Shown: positions 1-12,484 of the stretch, one piece after another
Layout: the number at the start of each line of letters is the position of its first letter
How positions within the stretch are numbered: position 1 is the stretch's first letter
Assembly: GCF_022201045.2 (NCBI RefSeq)
Contig: NC_068556.1
Coordinates: 124,001 to 188,000 of the forward strand
Direction of reading: 5' to 3'
Source: Citrus sinensis
Taxonomy: Eukaryota > Streptophyta > Magnoliopsida > Sapindales > Rutaceae
Length of the DNA stretch: 64,000 bases
Position numbers and translations under genes: made by a program
The notes under the pieces: model-generated
Told to the model about the DNA's origin: nothing
Databases searched by the model: none
The model's input: the letters and a program-made list of their open reading frames with translations, nothing else

Positions 1-2903
1 TGTCAGCATTTCTCGCTCACTATTTCTCAGAGGTGACAGACTACAGCTTTACCGCTGATATGGAGACTGAGGTATATTCATTAAATGTTTGTCTGCTGTT
101 TACAAATAATATTTTTCAGTTAATTACTTTCAAATTATTGGCTGTTCACTTCTCTAGCATCCTGATTTTTACAATGGAGTAGCCTTGTTTTATGATAATA
201 TTCTGGTTTTGTTGTTATCTGTGTAATTTGCATTCCCATTTATATCCATTGGCCAAGTTTATTCAGCCTTTAAACTGAGGGCTACTTTCTTTTCTCATGG
301 TGGTTGTTGACTGATTTCTGTCTATTACTTTTACTTTCAGCTTGATAATGTTTCTGCTGGCTTGACTGAATGGAAAGGCCTGCTTGTAGATTATTGGTCA
401 AGATTCAGTTCATATTGTACCTGTGCTCAATCTCTCCATATACATCAGGTAAATTTGGATTCTTTATAGTAAGTTGTACTTGAAAGTGTCTTGTCCTCTT
501 TTACTGAACTTTTTCCTTTCAGAATTTCAGAGATTATAAATATTGGTAAATGCTTGCAGGTGGAGAAGATGTTGGAGAAAACATTTGGGGATTCCTTGTT
601 TGCTTCTCTCCCCAATAAAAACAGGAGTTGTCCAGTGTATGCAATTTTTGCCAATTCTATTGAGGGATATTCAAATGCTAAATTTGGAAAATTAGAAATT
701 GCGAAGAATATTTTTTTGGTTGTTCAGGCTGGTCTAAGAAACTATTTTAAAAGATCCTTGCAACCCATTACTAAACCTTGACAATGTGTTCCTAATTTCT
801 GCTAAGCTCCACTTGTATGGTCTTTTCTTCCTATATCTTGCTGAATGCTCTGTACTTTAGCTGAAAGAGACTCTAGAGACAAATCTTTCTTCCTCTACTA
901 TTTCATATGTAAAACTTGCATTTTCAATTTTCAATTTATTCAGTTCCTTTTGGTCCAGAATTGCTGGCTTAGATCGTTATCTTTTATATTGCTTCCGAGA
1001 GTTATTTTGACTGTCTTTACTTTTGGATTTCTGGCTAAATCATTTATTCAACTCCTTTCAGCTGTGGGGAAGGCACTTTGATTTTCAAAGTAAGTAGGTT
1101 TGGTGCAGGCTATTTCATAGGATGCAATCAACATCCAAGATGCAAGTAAGTATCAACTAATACGATATTAGTTTTTTCACCAAAACCAGTTTTGATTATT
1201 TTGGTGCTGATTTTCTCTCTCACTCTATGCATGTATGTGCGGATATGCGTATTCTTTTATCTGTGTGCTATAGTTTTCTTCATATTTGGTGTTCATTGTG
1301 ATACAATGATATGGGCTACACTAGGGTGCAAGCACACTGTATACAGAGTTCGATAATATTAATTTGTTGTTAAAAAGTTGTCATGGTAGTGTTATCAAAG
1401 ATTCATTGTTGAAATATCATATGCTTTTTTGGTTGCTGCTAACACTTGAGTTTGTCCTTTTGGCCTACAGTTATATTGCTAAGACGTTATATGGTGACGA
1501 TGATGAAGAAGATACTCTTCAAAGGAACACTAATGTGGACGAGCCAAAATTGATTGGTCATCATCCGGCTTCAAAAGAAAAGGTTTTGCTTTTAAGTCAT
1601 GGTCGTTTTAATCTTATGGAAGGGGTGATTTCTTAAAACTGAAGAAGTAATTTCTCTTTCAGGTTCTTCTTAAAAGTGGTCCTTATGGATTCTATGTACA
1701 GCTTGGTGAAGACAGGACAGGATATTTGCCTAAAAGGGCTTCTGTTTCCCATGTAAGCAACAATTTTTCCTGGTTTACCAAACTAGCAATCTATGCCAAC
1801 TCACATGCGCATGATGTATTGATGTTTGCTTGCCTATGTGTCTGAAACCAGTGTCTCTTGGTTTTGCCTGTTTGGCTGTGCAAATTTTATAATTCAATGC
1901 TTTTAACTGTAATTGGTTAACATCAGGTTAAAACTGAATAAAATATTCTTTTCCAGATTAAGGATGTGGACTCAATTACTCTCGAAGATGCTTTGGAGTT
2001 GCTGCGTTACCCTGTGAATCTGGTATATTGTCAATCGATAAAAATGATATATATGGTTGCGTTTTTAGACTTGTTCTTGATCTTAATATATGGTATCTGT
2101 CTCAGGGGAACCACCCAAAGGATGGTCAACCCATAATGTTAAGGCTTGCGAGGGCTGGATTTTCTGTTCGACATCGGCGCACTATTGCCTCTGTTCCCAA
2201 GGTAAAATTTAAAGAAAATAATAATAAGGAAAATTATCCACTAATCACCCATTTTTCTAATTTTTTCAAAAATACGCAAATCTTTTTTTTTTGTCAGCAC
2301 TCCACCTGAAGTTAACATTTTTTCATTGGTCCACTCTCGTTATAACACCGTAAGAACTTTGCTGATATTATAAGGGTAAAATTGTCATTTTACAACGACA
2401 CAGTGGTTGATAGGTGCAAAACAATATAACTTCAAGTGGAGTTTAGCCAAAAAATTAAAAATTATGTATTTTTGAAAAAAAAAATTTAAAAAGTGGTCGG
2501 TGGATAATTTATCTTTTATATTTGAGGGTAAAAAAGTCATTTAAACAATATTTCGTTAATTTTCTTAACGATTTTCAAACGGAAGTGGAAAAATTAAAAG
2601 AAATGTAACTTCGGGTGGATTCCAGCAAAAAAAAAAAAAAATAGTGTATTTTTGAAAAAATTAGAAAAAAATGAGTGGACGGTAGATAATTTCCCTAATA
2701 ATAATAAGCTTTACAATTCTCTGTTACATTTTGCAATCAAACATTTTGAATGCCTTCTGTTATTTGAATTATGAAAGCAGAACATGAAGCCGAATGACGT
2801 CACTCTTGAGAAGGCGTTGGAGTTTCTGTCGGGTAAAGATGTAAGACGGTGTGGCCGACCTAAGGGCAAACCAAAGCGTGAGGAAGCTTTGGAGGCCATG
2901 TAG
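1..2903 (+). CDS. Type IA DNA topoisomerase, organellar type, 3' part
   Basis: The gene enters from the left edge; the last nine coding exons are here (to 71, 341-448, 560-636, 1062-1145, 1471-1582, 1663-1752, 1957-2022, 2106-2201, 2781-2903), giving about 274 residues in one frame with GT/AG introns. The product would relax negative supercoils by single-strand passage, and plant versions of this architecture act in chloroplasts and mitochondria. Visible parts are the end of the catalytic core, a zinc ribbon (RSCPVCGEGTL, then FIGCNQHPRC), and C-terminal repeats of the bacterial TopA type (SGPYGFYVQLGE, LTLEDALELL-like SITLEDALELL, LGNHPKDGQPI). It ends in a basic tail, RPKGKPKREEALEAM. The catalytic tyrosine and transit peptide lie outside the window. 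The intron 2202-2780 holds a MITE. In Arabidopsis the likely counterpart is At4g31210 (from memory). Confidence 0.9.
2228..2695. mobile_element. Mutator-type MITE in a topoisomerase intron
   Basis: The ends are inverted repeats of about 55 bp: GGAAAATTATCC at the left and the complement of GATAATTTCCC at the right, each followed inward by a shared CTAATTTTTTCAAAAATAC block. Both sides carry TAATAATAA (2219-2227 and 2696-2704), a 9-bp target duplication as expected for Mutator-like elements, although that sequence is low in complexity. There is no coding capacity. The right-hand end is present twice, at about 2429-2512 and 2604-2695. Confidence 0.65.
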
Positions 2904-3513
2904 AGTTAGTAAAGAGGAGAGAGCATACCTTTTCTGATGATTTTTGCTTATTATAGATGAACAATTGTTCATGGCGACGCAACCCCCTGCCACAGCCAGA
3001 TTCATAGATTGACTGGAGAAGAATATCTACCAGCAATTGCATTTGGGTATCTGGGGAAATTTTTTAGATTTGTACAATTATTGCGATAATCAATTTTGTT
3101 GTAATTTATTTCCATTTTATCGGTACATATATATTTCTTACATTTTCTTATAAATGTAAAACATATATTTTGATATATATTTTTCGAATACTAATATGAC
3201 CGATAAAGTGGAGGCAATGTGAATAGTCAATAAGTACGAGTTCTCCAATTACTTGCCCTCTTCCTAAGCATGCGTAGTCATCTTATTTGTCGCATAAGAT
3301 GGCAATTACAAAATTGGTATTGTTGACCTAATTTGGAAATGGAAGAAAAGAAAAAAATATTAAGCGAGCAGAAGAATCTCGATAGGAGAACCCATGTTGA
3401 TACTCAACACTCTGTACAAGTTCTGACAGCAAAACCTCTCTCTGCTGGACCTAACTTTTTGTTATCTACAAAAACTGCAACTTTCTTCTCGCTTTGTATC
3501 AGTAAATTTTCTT
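2904..3513. other. Short convergent intergenic region
   Basis: AT-rich spacer between the stop codons of two convergent genes. It must hold both 3' untranslated regions. A TATATATATTT-rich stretch near 3125-3185 could serve polyadenylation of the topoisomerase mRNA. I see no gene. Confidence 0.5.
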
Positions 3514-6500
3514 CTAAGTCATCGAAAGGTTTTTTGAGCTAGCGTCAGACTGCGGAAGGTTAGGATTACTCGTCATCGATTCCTGAAAAAAGAATTGAAA
3601 AGAAAAAAGGTCATCAATGTTAATCATAGAAATCATGCCAACTAAAATTAAACCAACCATGGGGAGGGGGGAAAACAAAAAGCTACTACTTGACAAATAC
3701 AATCGTTTTAAGTAGGGAACTTACTAGCTGTAGAGAAACTTGACTGTGGTTGGGAGATTGGCCGCCAACAAACAAGGGTGGATTCACAGTCTCTTCAGCA
3801 AGTGCTCTGAGTCTGTTAAGTTCTGCTAACACAACTTTGCCAAGATCAGGTCTGTCCTTGCGCCTCAACTCAGCACACTTGAGTGCAAGTTGAGCAAATG
3901 ACAATGCATCTTCAACTGGCCAGTCAGGGACTGTTGGATCAAGCATCTCTTCAAAAGTCCCCTTCTCAATAGCCCTTTCTACATGATGAGTCAACCCCAT
4001 TGGTGGTTTTCCTGTTATTATCTGTAGAAACATGATTCCAAGTGAATACACATCAGACTTAATACCAAGCATGCCTGTTTGTTGATACTCAGGATCAATA
4101 TAACAGAATGTTCCAGCTGTAGACGTCATTCGATACTGCGTTACATTGTCTGCCACTGATGGTGGGACTAGCCTTGCCAGCCCAACATCACTAATCTTGC
4201 TGACAAAGTTGCGATCAAGCAATATGTTTGCTGGTTTAAGGTCGCGATGCACAAGGGGTTCAGGTTTAGTCTGGTGAAGGAACAGCAATGCAGTCCCTAT
4301 TTCAGCTGCAATTTTGAACCTAAGTTGCCAAGAGAGGGGTGGGGATTGTCCACGCCTCATAAGACGATCTTCTAAGCTTCCGTTGGCCATGAACTCATAC
4401 ACCAAGCATCCATACTCTGGACAAGCTCCCAGTAGTAGAACCATGTTCGGGTGTCTTATGCAGCTCAGTATCTCAACCTGAAACAAACAAAATCATCATC
4501 GTGTAAATATATAGCTTAGCTTGGGCTGTCAAATGCGAAATCTTAGCTGTCAACTAAACGCACGTACTTCTTGCTGAAACTGTGATCTTCCCTGAGCAGC
4601 ATCTGGACGCAAGACCTTAATAGCAACAGGAGTATGGTCCAAGTAACATTTGTATACCGGACCATAACCTCCTTCTCCAATCTTGCGAGTATCTGTGAAG
4701 AATTCGGTTGCAGCTTCGATCTCCTCAATTGAGTACTTCCTGTACCTGACATCTGAATTTGCCAAAGCATCAAGTGCCTTTTTCTTCTCTTCTGCTTCTT
4801 TAAGTGCTTTCATTTCTGCACTGATTCTTTTTTGTGATTCCAGCTCTGCAATTCTCTGAGCTGCTTCTGCTGCTTCAATGGCTGCCCTTGACTTGACTTT
4901 CTCCTTTTCTGCAATGGCCATTGCTGCTTCCTCAGCCAGTCTTGCCTCTTCTAATCTCTGCTGTTCTTCTAGTTTCCAGCGTTGGAGCTCTGTCGCCTGC
5001 AATAAACAAACATTGCCTCAGCCTGCATTTCCCATGTGAGAGATAGCATTGAAAACATTAGACATGGAACAAAAGTTACTTCGTTTATTTGTTTTATACC
5101 TTTTGCTTTGCAGTGAGCGCTTCTTTACAGGCAGTACTGTACATTTCCATTGTTTGTTTGAGTTCCAGCCTTAGCCTCCTCATTTCAGCTTCCACATCAT
5201 CCTGTGTTATCCCAAAAGAAAGTGAATTGTATCGTCAGCTGCAAATTACTCAAAAGTTTCAGCTTGCTTTCTGAAAACGAAAAATTTTAGAAGTGCTAAC
5301 CAATCCCTGAGATGCAGAAGATGATCTGTCATTTTCCCCTGATGCTGACGAGAATCCACTTGGCGAGCCAATATCCAGTGACCTCCGTCCAATCTGCATA
5401 GACTCAAAACTATTGTTGCTTTCCATGTCTGACAAATTTGAGAGCCGTGGTGGTGTGCGGTTTGCTGAATTTTCAATGTTGTCAAAGAACGCTGGGAATA
5501 TGCGGTCAATACTTGGCCTCCCAGAGCTCACAAACGATATATCTGTATCATGTGGGGGTGCAGCGCGTTGTTCACCACCCTGTTTGCCATTGAACTGTTT
5601 CCTAGTAAAAGGCGACCTGTAACTCAAACGATTGATTGATAGATTGAATTAATTAAACAGCTAAGCTCATCATTGTTAGACTCTTTGATCTACCTAACCT
5701 ATGTCTGTCTGTAATATAAGATGGCAATTAAATTACCTGAAGAACTCTGCGTCATCATTGGATTTACGCGGTGGCTCCATTTGTGGCCTTTCCGTTGGAG
5801 TTGGAACTGCAGGTGATGAGGATTATATTTTGATGTTTGGAAAATGTTTGCCTCTTACAGTGATGGCATGAAAAATGTAGTATCTTACCTCTTATGGGAG
5901 GAGGCTGGGGAGCAGGTCTCTCCGGTTGAGGAGGTCTAATGATAATTTGATTACGTAGTGGGGAAACTGCAGGGGCAGGACGAGAGGCTGATCGCATTGA
6001 TGATATCTTCCCTTTTGATATCACATACACCGTACAAAAATCCGGTGCCCCTTTTGAAACATTCCCAGGAACATCTGTTGTCTTGAATCTTCTGTGGGCA
6101 AACTTTTGAAGGTTATGAAATTTTCCAGGGAACTTTAACGGAGAAAATTATTCACAACCTTAGTTAAAGAAGATGATGTGTAATAATTATGGATAAAAAT
6201 GGTGCTTGTGGCTTTAGCAAGAGTTAAAATGGGAAAGTGGGGGGCGGGTTACCTGAGGAAGCCTTTGTTGTTGGAGGCACCAACAACCAAAGTCTCAATT
6301 GCTGTCTGAGAAACGTATTCAATTAATGCTTTTGCTACGTCTGTGTCTTCTAACACCACATCTTTGCATTGTATCTGTCAAATTTGCTTTGTCAAAATAA
6401 CACTTGAAAGAGAAAGAGATGGTTGGATTTTGAAGGAAGCTACGGAAGAAAACTAACATCTTTTCGGGTACAAAAGCAACGGAAAGGCAGGAAGATCTCC

Positions 6501-6881
6501 CTAGTCTGGGGATCAGGGTCTTTACATACTAGAGAACCGTCACCACTTACATCACAGATTTGGTTCATCCCTGCACCAAGAGATACATAATCAAATTTCT
6601 TTGTCCTGCAACTTATGACTTCATTTGAGGAGACAAAACAAACAAAAGGAATGCTGGTATCAGGAAGGCTTACTCGGGCTAATAAGCGACGGCGAGGGAG
6701 AAAGTGAAGCTGATCTGATTTTGACATGGATGAGAACAAGTGTTTGGCCCTTTGTCAAGATGTTATCAATTGCCCATTTGATAGCATTTTGGCTGCCTTT
6801 ATCTCTGTCTATTGCCACTGCCGTCAGTCCACAACTCTTTGCTTCCTTCTTCTCACCTGAATTATTTCTGTGCATCCACAT
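3514..6881 (-). CDS. USP-domain receptor-like cytoplasmic kinase (RLCK IX type, no U-box)
   Basis: Ten exons give about 794 residues. They lie at 6674-6881, 6458-6570, 6253-6374, 5889-6091, 5737-5806, 5301-5616, 5100-5201, 4568-4996, 3725-4477 and 3514-3582. The N-terminus is a universal stress protein fold (LTAVAIDRDKGSQNAIKWA, later TLVVGASNNKGFLR). A proline- and serine-rich linker follows, then a coiled coil rich in E, K, R and A. The Ser/Thr kinase domain has GEGGYGPVYK, VAIKVLRP, HRDLKPANILLD and SDVG in place of DFG, which is usual for this family. After the kinase the protein runs only into a short polar tail, so the U-box carried by many relatives is absent. It probably phosphorylates targets at the cell periphery; the substrate is unknown. 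The likely Arabidopsis counterpart is At4g31230 (from memory). Confidence 0.92.
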
Positions 6882-7602
6882 CTCTACTCTTTCTACTTCC
6901 TTTATCTCCCAACAGAATCTTTCCTCTTTTACTACAAATGTGTGCCTATGTATATATAAGTGAAGGTCGATATATGATGATGCACAAAAACAACAAGATA
7001 TGTATCTTCTTAATTCTTCTTTGGTCTCTTCTCGTCTCTCTCAAGGGGGTAAAGAGAGACAAGAAGAACAGTTCTCGCTGCTTAATGCGTGCCCTTTGTT
7101 TATGTATTTACTTATCTATTTATTTTAACTTAAACGGCAATGAGACCTTTCTTGAATTAGCTTATTTGATTTTTTCAAACATACATGATCCTGAAAAATC
7201 TCTCCGCGCATACTTCTATTACAATTCCCATCTCTTTGGTTAGCCTCCCATTTGAGACCCTCCTTCTTTGGCGGGATCGCAGGTGCTTGACCTCTCAACT
7301 TCTTTTACCGTTTTCCAATAACTTCCCAATTTCCTTTTTTCTCCTTGTTGACTTCAGTAACTGTTATATGCTAAAATTAAATATTAGTTGGTTATAAGTA
7401 CAGTGGTGTCGCTTGCTTGCTAGGAATTAATTCTACATCCCGGCTGAACCAATATAAAATCTTTATGCGTTCCAAATTTGCTGAAATTTGGTGGGACTTG
7501 CAATTCAAGAATATCATGGATACATTATAATTTAACCATAAGTTTATTATTATATGGGGTATAAATATATTTCTATCAAAGTTTCCGGCTGGCTGTTGCC
7601 TT
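6882..7602. other. Promoter and leader of the USP-kinase plus 3' flank of the nucleoredoxin
   Basis: Both neighbours are on the minus strand, so this holds the kinase 5' region and the nucleoredoxin 3' end. A TATATATAAG stretch at about 6951-6960 reads as CTTATATATA on the minus strand, some 70 bp upstream of the kinase start, and is a plausible TATA box. The rest is pyrimidine-rich and AT-rich with no gene. Confidence 0.4.
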
Positions 7603-9175
7603 TTACAAATTAAGGTTTATTCCTTCCACACATTTAGGATGAAGGTCATAGTTGCACACATCACAAGAGAATGCCCAGAACCTCCCTCTCATTTTGCAGC
7701 AGTCACATACGTAAGCTTTGGCCATGTCTAGTTTTAGTTCATGTTCATGCTTCACGTCCTTCACTTCTCGAGGCAATGCATCTCCTTCCTTTTTCAAGGC
7801 TGTTTCTATTTCTGCAATCCTTGACTCTGTAAATGGAAAAGCTTTAGCACCATACAGGGAGATCATCTCCTTCCCATTTGTGCTAATTGTCTTCCCATCT
7901 GGTCCAATTAGGACTAAAGCCGGAATCCCTTTGATGTTGAAGATTCTACACAGGTCTTGTCGTGCCCTGTCCTCATAAGGAATTGCCAGCCATGGCATGA
8001 TACTATGATTGAGATCAAATTCTTTGTGGTCTCGATCTGTAGAGACTAAAACAACTTCAAAGCAGTGATTTGCTGTGGTTTTGAGCTTGTCGTAGACCTC
8101 TATAAGTTGAGAAGTGAAAGAACGACAAGGAGGGCACCAATGTGCACCAAAGTAAAGTCCTATAGTCTTCCCAGCAAGTTCAGATACTGTTATCTGCAAA
8201 AGATTAGGGGAAGAAAAAAGAAAAAAAAAACTCAGGTTTAAGTAGTAACAACTTTTAAGAACTGCAGCAACACTGAATTACCTTTCTATGATCTCTAGAA
8301 AGAACATAATCTCGTCCTTCAATTGCCAAAAGCTGTTCTAATTTCCCTCCCTGCCTCTTGGAATCATCAATAGCCTTCAATTCTTCCCTTCTCTTTCTGG
8401 TGAAAGGATATGCATCAGCTCCATAGTCTTCAATCAATCCGATCAAGTCTTCTTCAATTAATGTCCCATCTGAAGCTAATGGAATGAGCGATGGGATGCG
8501 ATCAACTCGATACCTGATTCTTAATTTTTTATGCAAGGTTTCATCAAATGGAACAGCAAGCCAGGGCATACACTTGAAGTGCTCCTCGAATCCATTCTCA
8601 TCATGGTCAAAGGAAATGAAGATAACTTCCAGCTCTGTACCTCTGGTTCTTAGCGTGTCATAAAGTTGCACCAATTGTGGAGTAAAAGTTTTACATGGTC
8701 TGCACCAGTTAGCAGAGAAGAAGAGGCAAATTGTCTTGCCACCACATGATGACAAGGGTACCTATATTTAGGAAAAAGAAATAAATCATATTTAGTCCAC
8801 TTAATTAATCTGAGTATTCATTTCTAGTATTGAAGGGCACCCTTTTTGGAGTAATTAGACTAAAGTAATTGATTACACTTCAAAGACTTAAGATCCCTAC
8901 AAAATTATGTTAGTTTCTCTACTCACTATTTTCTTGGCAACCCAACAAAAACATCAAGAAAAATTCAATTGCATCAACAGAACAAGGCTAAGCTAATATG
9001 AAAATCCATATTACAAGAATTGCATAAATGCATTTAAGAGGGGAAAAAAAATATAGATTGCTCAAGAAATTACCTTTCCTTGACGAGAAAGAAGGAACTC
9101 TACACCTTCAGATGCTAAGACTGTCAGAAAGTCGCTGCTGTCAATAAATTTGGATTGATCGTTGTCTCTTGCCAT
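7603..9175 (-). CDS. NRX2: Nucleoredoxin (two thioredoxin-like domains plus C1-like zinc domain)
   Basis: Three exons (9074-9175, 8282-8761, 7603-8193) encode 390 residues beginning MARDNDQSKF. Two thioredoxin-like domains each keep a CxPC active site: NWCRPCKTF near residues 52-60 and HWCPPCRSF near 212-220. The C-terminus is a cysteine- and histidine-rich C1-like finger (CDCCKMRG, then CDVCNYDLHPKC). Nucleoredoxins reduce disulfides in nucleus and cytosol, and plant members protect antioxidant enzymes such as catalase. The length and the two CxPC domains fit the plant NRX2 class better than the longer three-domain NRX1. The likely Arabidopsis counterpart is At4g31240 (from memory). No signal peptide is visible. 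Confidence 0.92.
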
Positions 9176-10692
9176 TAGAACAACAAGCTGAAGCTGGTAT
9201 CCACTCTGCTTCTTTTAATAATCTCTTAATTGATCAAGAGAGGAAAAATGAAGTCATAAAGAGTGATACTCACAAAAGGTCATGTAATATGGCTCAGAAG
9301 ACTCGGCATTTCCTGGTCTTTATTTTAAAGCATTGAGAGGCAAGGCTGCTTCAAACTTTTTATCCAGGAATTTAGTACTTTTTTGAACTTGTTACCCACT
9401 TGGAGCCTCTTATATTCTGTTCTTATCCTCTTTGAATAATGATGGAACCCATTAATTACACACACACACACATAAATATATATTAATTTTTTCCAGGGAC
9501 CACGGAATTTGAGTTTTATTTTCAAAATACTAAGAAAAACTTTAATGTTTAGATTGTCTGATAATACCATTTCTATTTTTGTTAACAGTCAAGCAAGATT
9601 AAAAGGCATGTTGAATGACGCATGGCACTACACTGTATGCAAATGGAGAATCTGCGAACAGAGAGATGCTCACGTTTTCCAAATGCAAAGCAAACTACAC
9701 TAAAATAAGGACCATCAAACTTGAAACTAATGAATGCAAATTACATTAAGCAAGAATGTCAATGTGTAAAGGGTCTTGTCAAATTTTAACCGGAATCGCT
9801 TAACATATTTGTTCTAACGGGAAGGGCATCCCACAACATGCCTCACGAAGAATCAGATTCAAAATTCTAAATTCTATGAGAATCCACATGAAACGCGAGA
9901 CGCACACCAAAGGTTGCATAAATCAAAATCAGTAAGAGAGGAGAGGTTTGTGGCTGTGTCAGCAGTGTAATTAATTTGTCAGTAAAAACAATATTTAGTT
10001 AACGTGTATAAATATAAATATAATATTAATAAAAACTTCAATTATTAAGCATCGTCTATTAGTGTTACTATTCTTCATCTGTTATGCGATGTGATGTAGC
10101 ATAATTAGAAAGAAATAATAGGCAGAAATATATATACATGACAAACGGATGCATCTCAGACTCAGAAGCTTTAGCAAACGAAAAGGCAGCAGATGATAAA
10201 AGTTGACAGCTTTGATAAGTCCAAGTGGGCTGGCTTTGGATTAGAAAGAAAGATTAGCCAGCACCAGGCACCAGCAGCATGCAAAGATGAGATGGTGGAT
10301 TGGCTTGGCTTTCCCAATATATACATATGTTTATGCGTATAATCGAGAACAAAAATCTTTGCTTGTATAGAGTAAAAGTAGAGCAGTAAGTACCTTTACG
10401 ATTAGGATGATGCTTACCGTAGCTCTGCTCGAGAATATTCCGGTGAAAGAGGGAGACGAGATGAGAGGATTGAGGGACAAAGTTGTAAAAACAGAGCGTG
10501 AGAGTTGCGTTGGATAATAAGGACGACTGGATTATATATGTAATAAATATATATTATATACAAAGTCTTTGTAAGTAGGCTACGTGTTATCGTAATAATA
10601 TTCAGATCATAATTTAACAAAATAAAAAGATATGCATTCGAGTGATTCGGAAACTGGTAGGCCAGACTCAGCCGTCAAATTCTTTCAGGATA

Positions 10693-10798
10693 TACCAATT
10701 TTTGGGAATTAGATCCGGTTTCCTCTTTCTCATCCCCCAATTTTTGGGAATTACATCAGTTTTCCTTTTTCTCAGTCCCCCCCCCCCCCCCCCCCCCC
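10693..10798. repeat. Two-copy 42-bp tandem repeat ending in a C22 run
   Basis: CAATTTTTGGGAATTA starts at 10694 and again at 10736, each copy followed by a T/C-rich segment. The second copy ends in 22 consecutive cytosines (10777-10798). The C-run may be length-variable and is a known type of sequencing trouble spot. Confidence 0.75.
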
Positions 10799-10852
10799 AA
10801 AAAATTATAAGAGTCTCATCTTAGTTCTCTCCTAATGAGCTTTATTTAACCA

Positions 10853-10930
10853 TTAGGACCTGGTTAAGTGGTTAGAATTACTCCCACATAAATACGAAAG
10901 AAGTGGTTCGAACTCCTGCATCGTAAGGGT
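10853..10930 (+). repeat. SINE-like tRNA-derived head
   Basis: TGGTTAAGTGG (10861-10871) fits an RNA polymerase III A box and GGTTCGAACTCC (10905-10916) fits a B box, at tRNA-like spacing. The sequence does not fold as a complete tRNA, and T- and A-rich DNA follows, so a decayed tRNA-derived SINE is the best reading. Ends and target duplications were not resolved. Confidence 0.4.
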
Positions 10931-11302
10931 TTAATTTAATTTTTTTTTCTTAAAATTTAAATGAAGGTAATCTTTCTTTTATGAGGAGAGTTGACGTTCC
11001 TCGAATATTTAGAGGGTTAAAATCTAAACGATATCATATTAAAATTGATATAAACTGATCTCAATAATTATAATTATAAGATTATAAATATCACAAATAA
11101 TAATTCTCTTAAAAAAAATGAACTTTATTTACGTGTGAACCCAACCTTATCTTTACAGATACTTATTGCAAAGTTATCAGTGCAGCGTCTGCATTTTATG
11201 CATGCCTACGCTAGGCCTAGGTATCCCATTTCAGTTTCCCAATACCCAGCTACAAATCAATAAAAGCTTCAATAACTTTTCACTGTAACTCCAAAAGTGT
11301 AA

Positions 11303-11731
11303 GGGTACGTTTGTTGTATCACAACATATTAAATTTAGTATTTTAGTAAATAAATGATTAATTAAAATTATTTTGCATAATAAAAGTAAAATGATGTATT
11401 AACATTTATTTATTAAATATTTAGGTATACTAATATGTTATATTATTATTTAAATTAAATTTTTCTAAATATAAATTAGTATTTAATTATTTTTTAAAAT
11501 TTTATTATACATTATTGAATAATAAAAGTAAAATTATTAAAATTTAAAAATATGAGCATTATTTTGATGTAATACATCCTAAGCCCTATCATCTCATAGG
11601 ATTATTCTATACTCCTTTCATTACATTAATCACATATTTAACAAAGTGCAATACAACTAAAAATTATAACCGTATAAGATTAAATTTTAATACAATCCAA
11701 TATAACATAATACAAGCTCCCCCACCCGCCC
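11303..11731. mobile_element. Possible PIF/Harbinger-type MITE
   Basis: GGGTACGTTTGTTGTAT at the left and ACAAGCTCC...CCCGCCC at the right are weakly inverted, and TAA stands directly outside both ends (11300-11302 and 11732-11734). The inside is AT-rich and non-coding. The terminal match is poor, so the call is tentative; an alternative right end lies near 11579. Confidence 0.3.
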
Positions 11732-11783
11732 TAAAGCTTTTGCCATTTTAATGTGTAGCATGGTATCAATCTTTTAAGTGTAA

Positions 11784-12484
11784 GGAACTATTTGCTTCTT
11801 GACTTAAATGAGTTAATTAACTGTATTTTAATCAATTAAGTTATTAAGTCTATTTGTTTTTTTTAACTTAATGAAAATTTTTAGCCATTAAGTCATTAAA
11901 TTATTAAACTAAATTTTTTAACTTTTACTTAATCTAAAAAGTCTGAATGATATGATTAAAAAATATTCTCTAAAATATCTTTATCTAATTAATTTATTTT
12001 CATCCTTCTCTAAAATAAAATTTAATAATCGCAATTATTACTCATCTCTATATAACTTTATGATAATATATAGTGGTAGACTGTTATTATTTTTATTTTT
12101 TTAAATTAGCATTATTTACCTTCATAATTTTTTATGAATATTTTTTATATAAAAATATAATAAAATTGATGTAACATATATAATATAGAATATTAAAGAG
12201 TTGTATTTAATTGAATATGATTCATGTTATGATAATATATTATCTTATTTATATTTTTTAAGATGTTTATTATTTATTTAACGTTTATAATTTGTAAGGA
12301 CGTAAATATAAAAATATTAGTTTCTAAATTTTTTTAAGTTAAAAAATAAAATAACTTGATATTTATTTTCAGTTATTCAGATAAAAAAATAAATATATCA
12401 TTTAGACTCATACATTTAATTTTATTCAAAATTTAAACTAATTCAGTTTTCAGATTAAAAAAAAAAAAATCAAATGCGGCGGCC
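11784..12484. mobile_element. Possible PIF/Harbinger-type MITE
   Basis: A 701-bp AT-rich segment starts GGAACTATTTG and ends CAAATGCGGCGGCC, with TAA on both outer sides (11781-11783 and 12485-12487). The interior repeats variants of AAGTTATTAAGT. The weak inverted match at the ends keeps confidence low. Confidence 0.33.

Noticed and set aside
2711-3042. Minus-strand frames of about 60 to 78 codons
   Set aside because: They overlap the last topoisomerase exon and its 3' flank, and nothing about them resembles a protein family.
10861-10930. A tRNA gene
   Set aside because: It has A- and B-box-like motifs but no acceptor-stem pairing or anticodon arm, so a SINE head is more likely.
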